This document shows positions 7,127-7,627 of a stretch of 7,627 bases of DNA, one piece after another (within the stretch, counting starts at the first letter, position 1; the number at the start of each line of letters is the position of its first letter). Source of the DNA: Planctomycetaceae bacterium (lineage in GTDB: Bacteria; Planctomycetota; Planctomycetia; Planctomycetales; Planctomycetaceae); contig JAGQQT010000185.1 in assembly GCA_020426065.1 (NCBI GenBank), positions 1 to 7,627 on the forward strand. Reading direction: 5' to 3'. The notes beneath the pieces were generated by a model. That model had not been told where the DNA came from, searched no databases, and saw only the letters and a list, made by a program, of their open reading frames with translations. A program made the translations under genes and the position numbers.

Positions 7127-7305
7127 GGGTAGCCCGGAAGCATTCCGGGCAGACGAAGTCCGTCAAAGGCTGCCAGAGAGACGTTCAATGGGAACACCAT
7201 TGTTCCTGTACCAGGAAGTGGTAGAGGAAATCAGAACAAGATAGCTCGGACGTGTGCACCGCAGCCTGGAACGGCTACGCCGCCCAGAATTCTTCCGGGC
7301 CACCC
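7127..7305. repeat. Palindrome-ended intergenic repeat element (REP/MITE-like)
   Basis: The left end, GGGTAGCCCGGAAGCATTCC... (7127-7150), contains GCCCGGAA-GCA-TTCCGGGC, a perfect 8-bp palindrome. The right end (7282-7305), read on the minus strand, begins GGGTGGCCCGGAAGAATTCT and matches the left end at 21 of 24 positions. It is itself a GCCC(A)GAA-TTC-TTCCGGGC palindrome with one mismatch. The ends therefore form a terminal inverted repeat around 131 bp that holds further hairpins, such as GGAACA/TGTTCC (7191-7196 with 7201-7206) and CGGC/GCCG (7272-7275 with 7279-7282). There is no transposase and no obvious target duplication. The structure resembles a paired repetitive extragenic palindrome or small non-autonomous element. 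I believe similar CCCGGAAxxxTTCCGGG units recur in Gimesia-type genomes, but could not check. Confidence 0.6.
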
Positions 7306-7385
7306 GCGGCTAGCGCCTTGCGGCTCACTCACAACTCCATAATGATGCCCATCGTTTCGCTACGCTCCATTCCGTGATGTGCCAC
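7306..7385. repeat. Second repeat-like segment abutting the palindromic element
   Basis: Directly after the right palindrome is CGCGGCTAGCGCCTTGCGGC, whose minus strand contains GCCGCAAGGCGCTAGC, with a GCC-GCAA-GGC mini-hairpin. I associate this string with dispersed intergenic repeats in planctomycetes. After it come ATCGTTTCGCTACGCTCCAT and CCGTGATGTGCCAC, which also have the look of repeat DNA. No reading frame of note crosses it. The assignment rests on recollection of the motif, not on a second copy within this window. Confidence 0.4.
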
Positions 7386-7393
7386 GAGTCCGC

Positions 7394-7456
7394 TAACAAA
7401 AAAACTTCGCAGCAAACCAGTGCTCCCGGAAGGGCACCCATTCGCTGCGAAGTTTT
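7394..7456 (-). terminator. Intrinsic terminator for the right-edge minus-strand gene
   Basis: AAAACTTCGCAGC (7401-7413) pairs perfectly with 7444-7456 to form a 13-bp stem. On the minus strand it is followed by a run of T (the complement of A398-type tract at 7398-7404) ending TTTGTTA. The 30-base loop can form an inner hairpin (GTGC 7420-7423 with GCAC 7434-7437), giving a two-tier structure. It starts 37 bp after the stop of the small protein gene. Confidence 0.85.
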
Positions 7457-7492
7457 GCTGGAAAGCGTTTGTCGTGCAGAGGTGATGTCAGC

Positions 7493-7627
7493 TTAGTAGC
7501 AGACTTTGACTTCTTTGAAGACAGGCACGCGAACGGTTTCGTAAGTCACCACTTTGACCTGGTAAGGATGGCCGCAGTGATCGTATTTGGTCACAAAGTG
7601 CACGCAGGGCTTTTCGATCAGCTCGTA
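7493..7627 (-). CDS. Small Val/Tyr/Cys-rich protein, C-terminal fragment
   Basis: The last 44 codons of a gene entering from the right edge, ending in TAA (7495-7493). The peptide ends ...KVVTYETVRVPVFKEVKVCY and contains YDHCGHPYQV a little before. It alternates valines with basic and aromatic residues, as expected of beta strands, and has three cysteines (CVHF, DHCGH, VCY). I associate this style with short exported proteins of planctomycetes that carry an N-terminal signal peptide, but that part is not in the window and no function is known. Codons are strongly C/G-ending for Tyr, Phe, Lys-neighbouring Val and Cys (TAC, TTC, GTC, TGC), hinting at good expression. A strong terminator follows. 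Confidence 0.75.
   Translation of the reverse strand, partial: YELIEKPCVHFVTKYDHCGHPYQVKVVTYETVRVPVFKEVKVCY

Noticed and set aside
7032..7244. 70-codon plus-strand frame
   Set aside because: More than half of it is the palindromic repeat element, including both arms of the left hairpin; it is most likely a chance frame through repeat DNA.
7127..7456. CRISPR array or tRNA
   Set aside because: The repeats are inverted rather than direct with regular spacers, and no cloverleaf or CCA-type end can be drawn.

Overview
The window looks like chromosomal DNA of a planctomycete, probably from the Gimesia/Rubinisphaera side of the Planctomycetes. This is inferred from intermediate GC content, loosely packed genes in mixed orientation, the TPR lipoprotein style, a Cys/Val-rich small protein at the right edge, and an intergenic palindromic repeat that I associate with this phylum. 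No database search was possible.

Layout, left to right. (1) The 3' end of a plus-strand DegT/DnrJ/EryC1/StrS-type aminotransferase, to 253, followed by a strong hairpin terminator with a UUCG loop that can serve both strands. (2) A convergent minus-strand ATP-grasp gene, 1141 to 407, whose frame stops at an amber codon just after the metal-binding EVN motif. The same frame continues plausibly for 16 more codons. (3) A 239-bp spacer with clustered palindromes. (4) A minus-strand block of four genes: M28 metallopeptidase (5243-4362), FAH-family enzyme resembling AraD1/GguC (4220-3351), fatty-acid-hydroxylase/sterol-desaturase family membrane protein (3351-2539) and type I mannose-6-phosphate isomerase ManA (2376-1381). 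The FAH and hydroxylase genes overlap by one base (TGATG) and are almost certainly co-translated. The M28 and manA genes are separated from this pair by 141 and 162 bp and may have their own promoters. (5) A 280-bp divergent intergenic region. (6) A plus-strand TPR lipoprotein (5524-6945) with a textbook terminator. (7) A 547-bp gene-free stretch holding that terminator, a composite palindromic repeat (about 7127-7385) and a terminator serving the minus strand. (8) The C-terminal 44 codons of a minus-strand small protein running off the right edge.

The genes do not form an obvious single pathway. manA (fructose-6-P/mannose-6-P interconversion), a sugar-acid-dehydratase-like FAH protein and a nucleotide-sugar-type aminotransferase all touch sugar metabolism, but only the FAH-hydroxylase pair is firmly linked by sequence. 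I did not find a convincing new defence or mobile system. The items most worth a second look are the amber-interrupted ATP-grasp gene and the palindromic repeat element.
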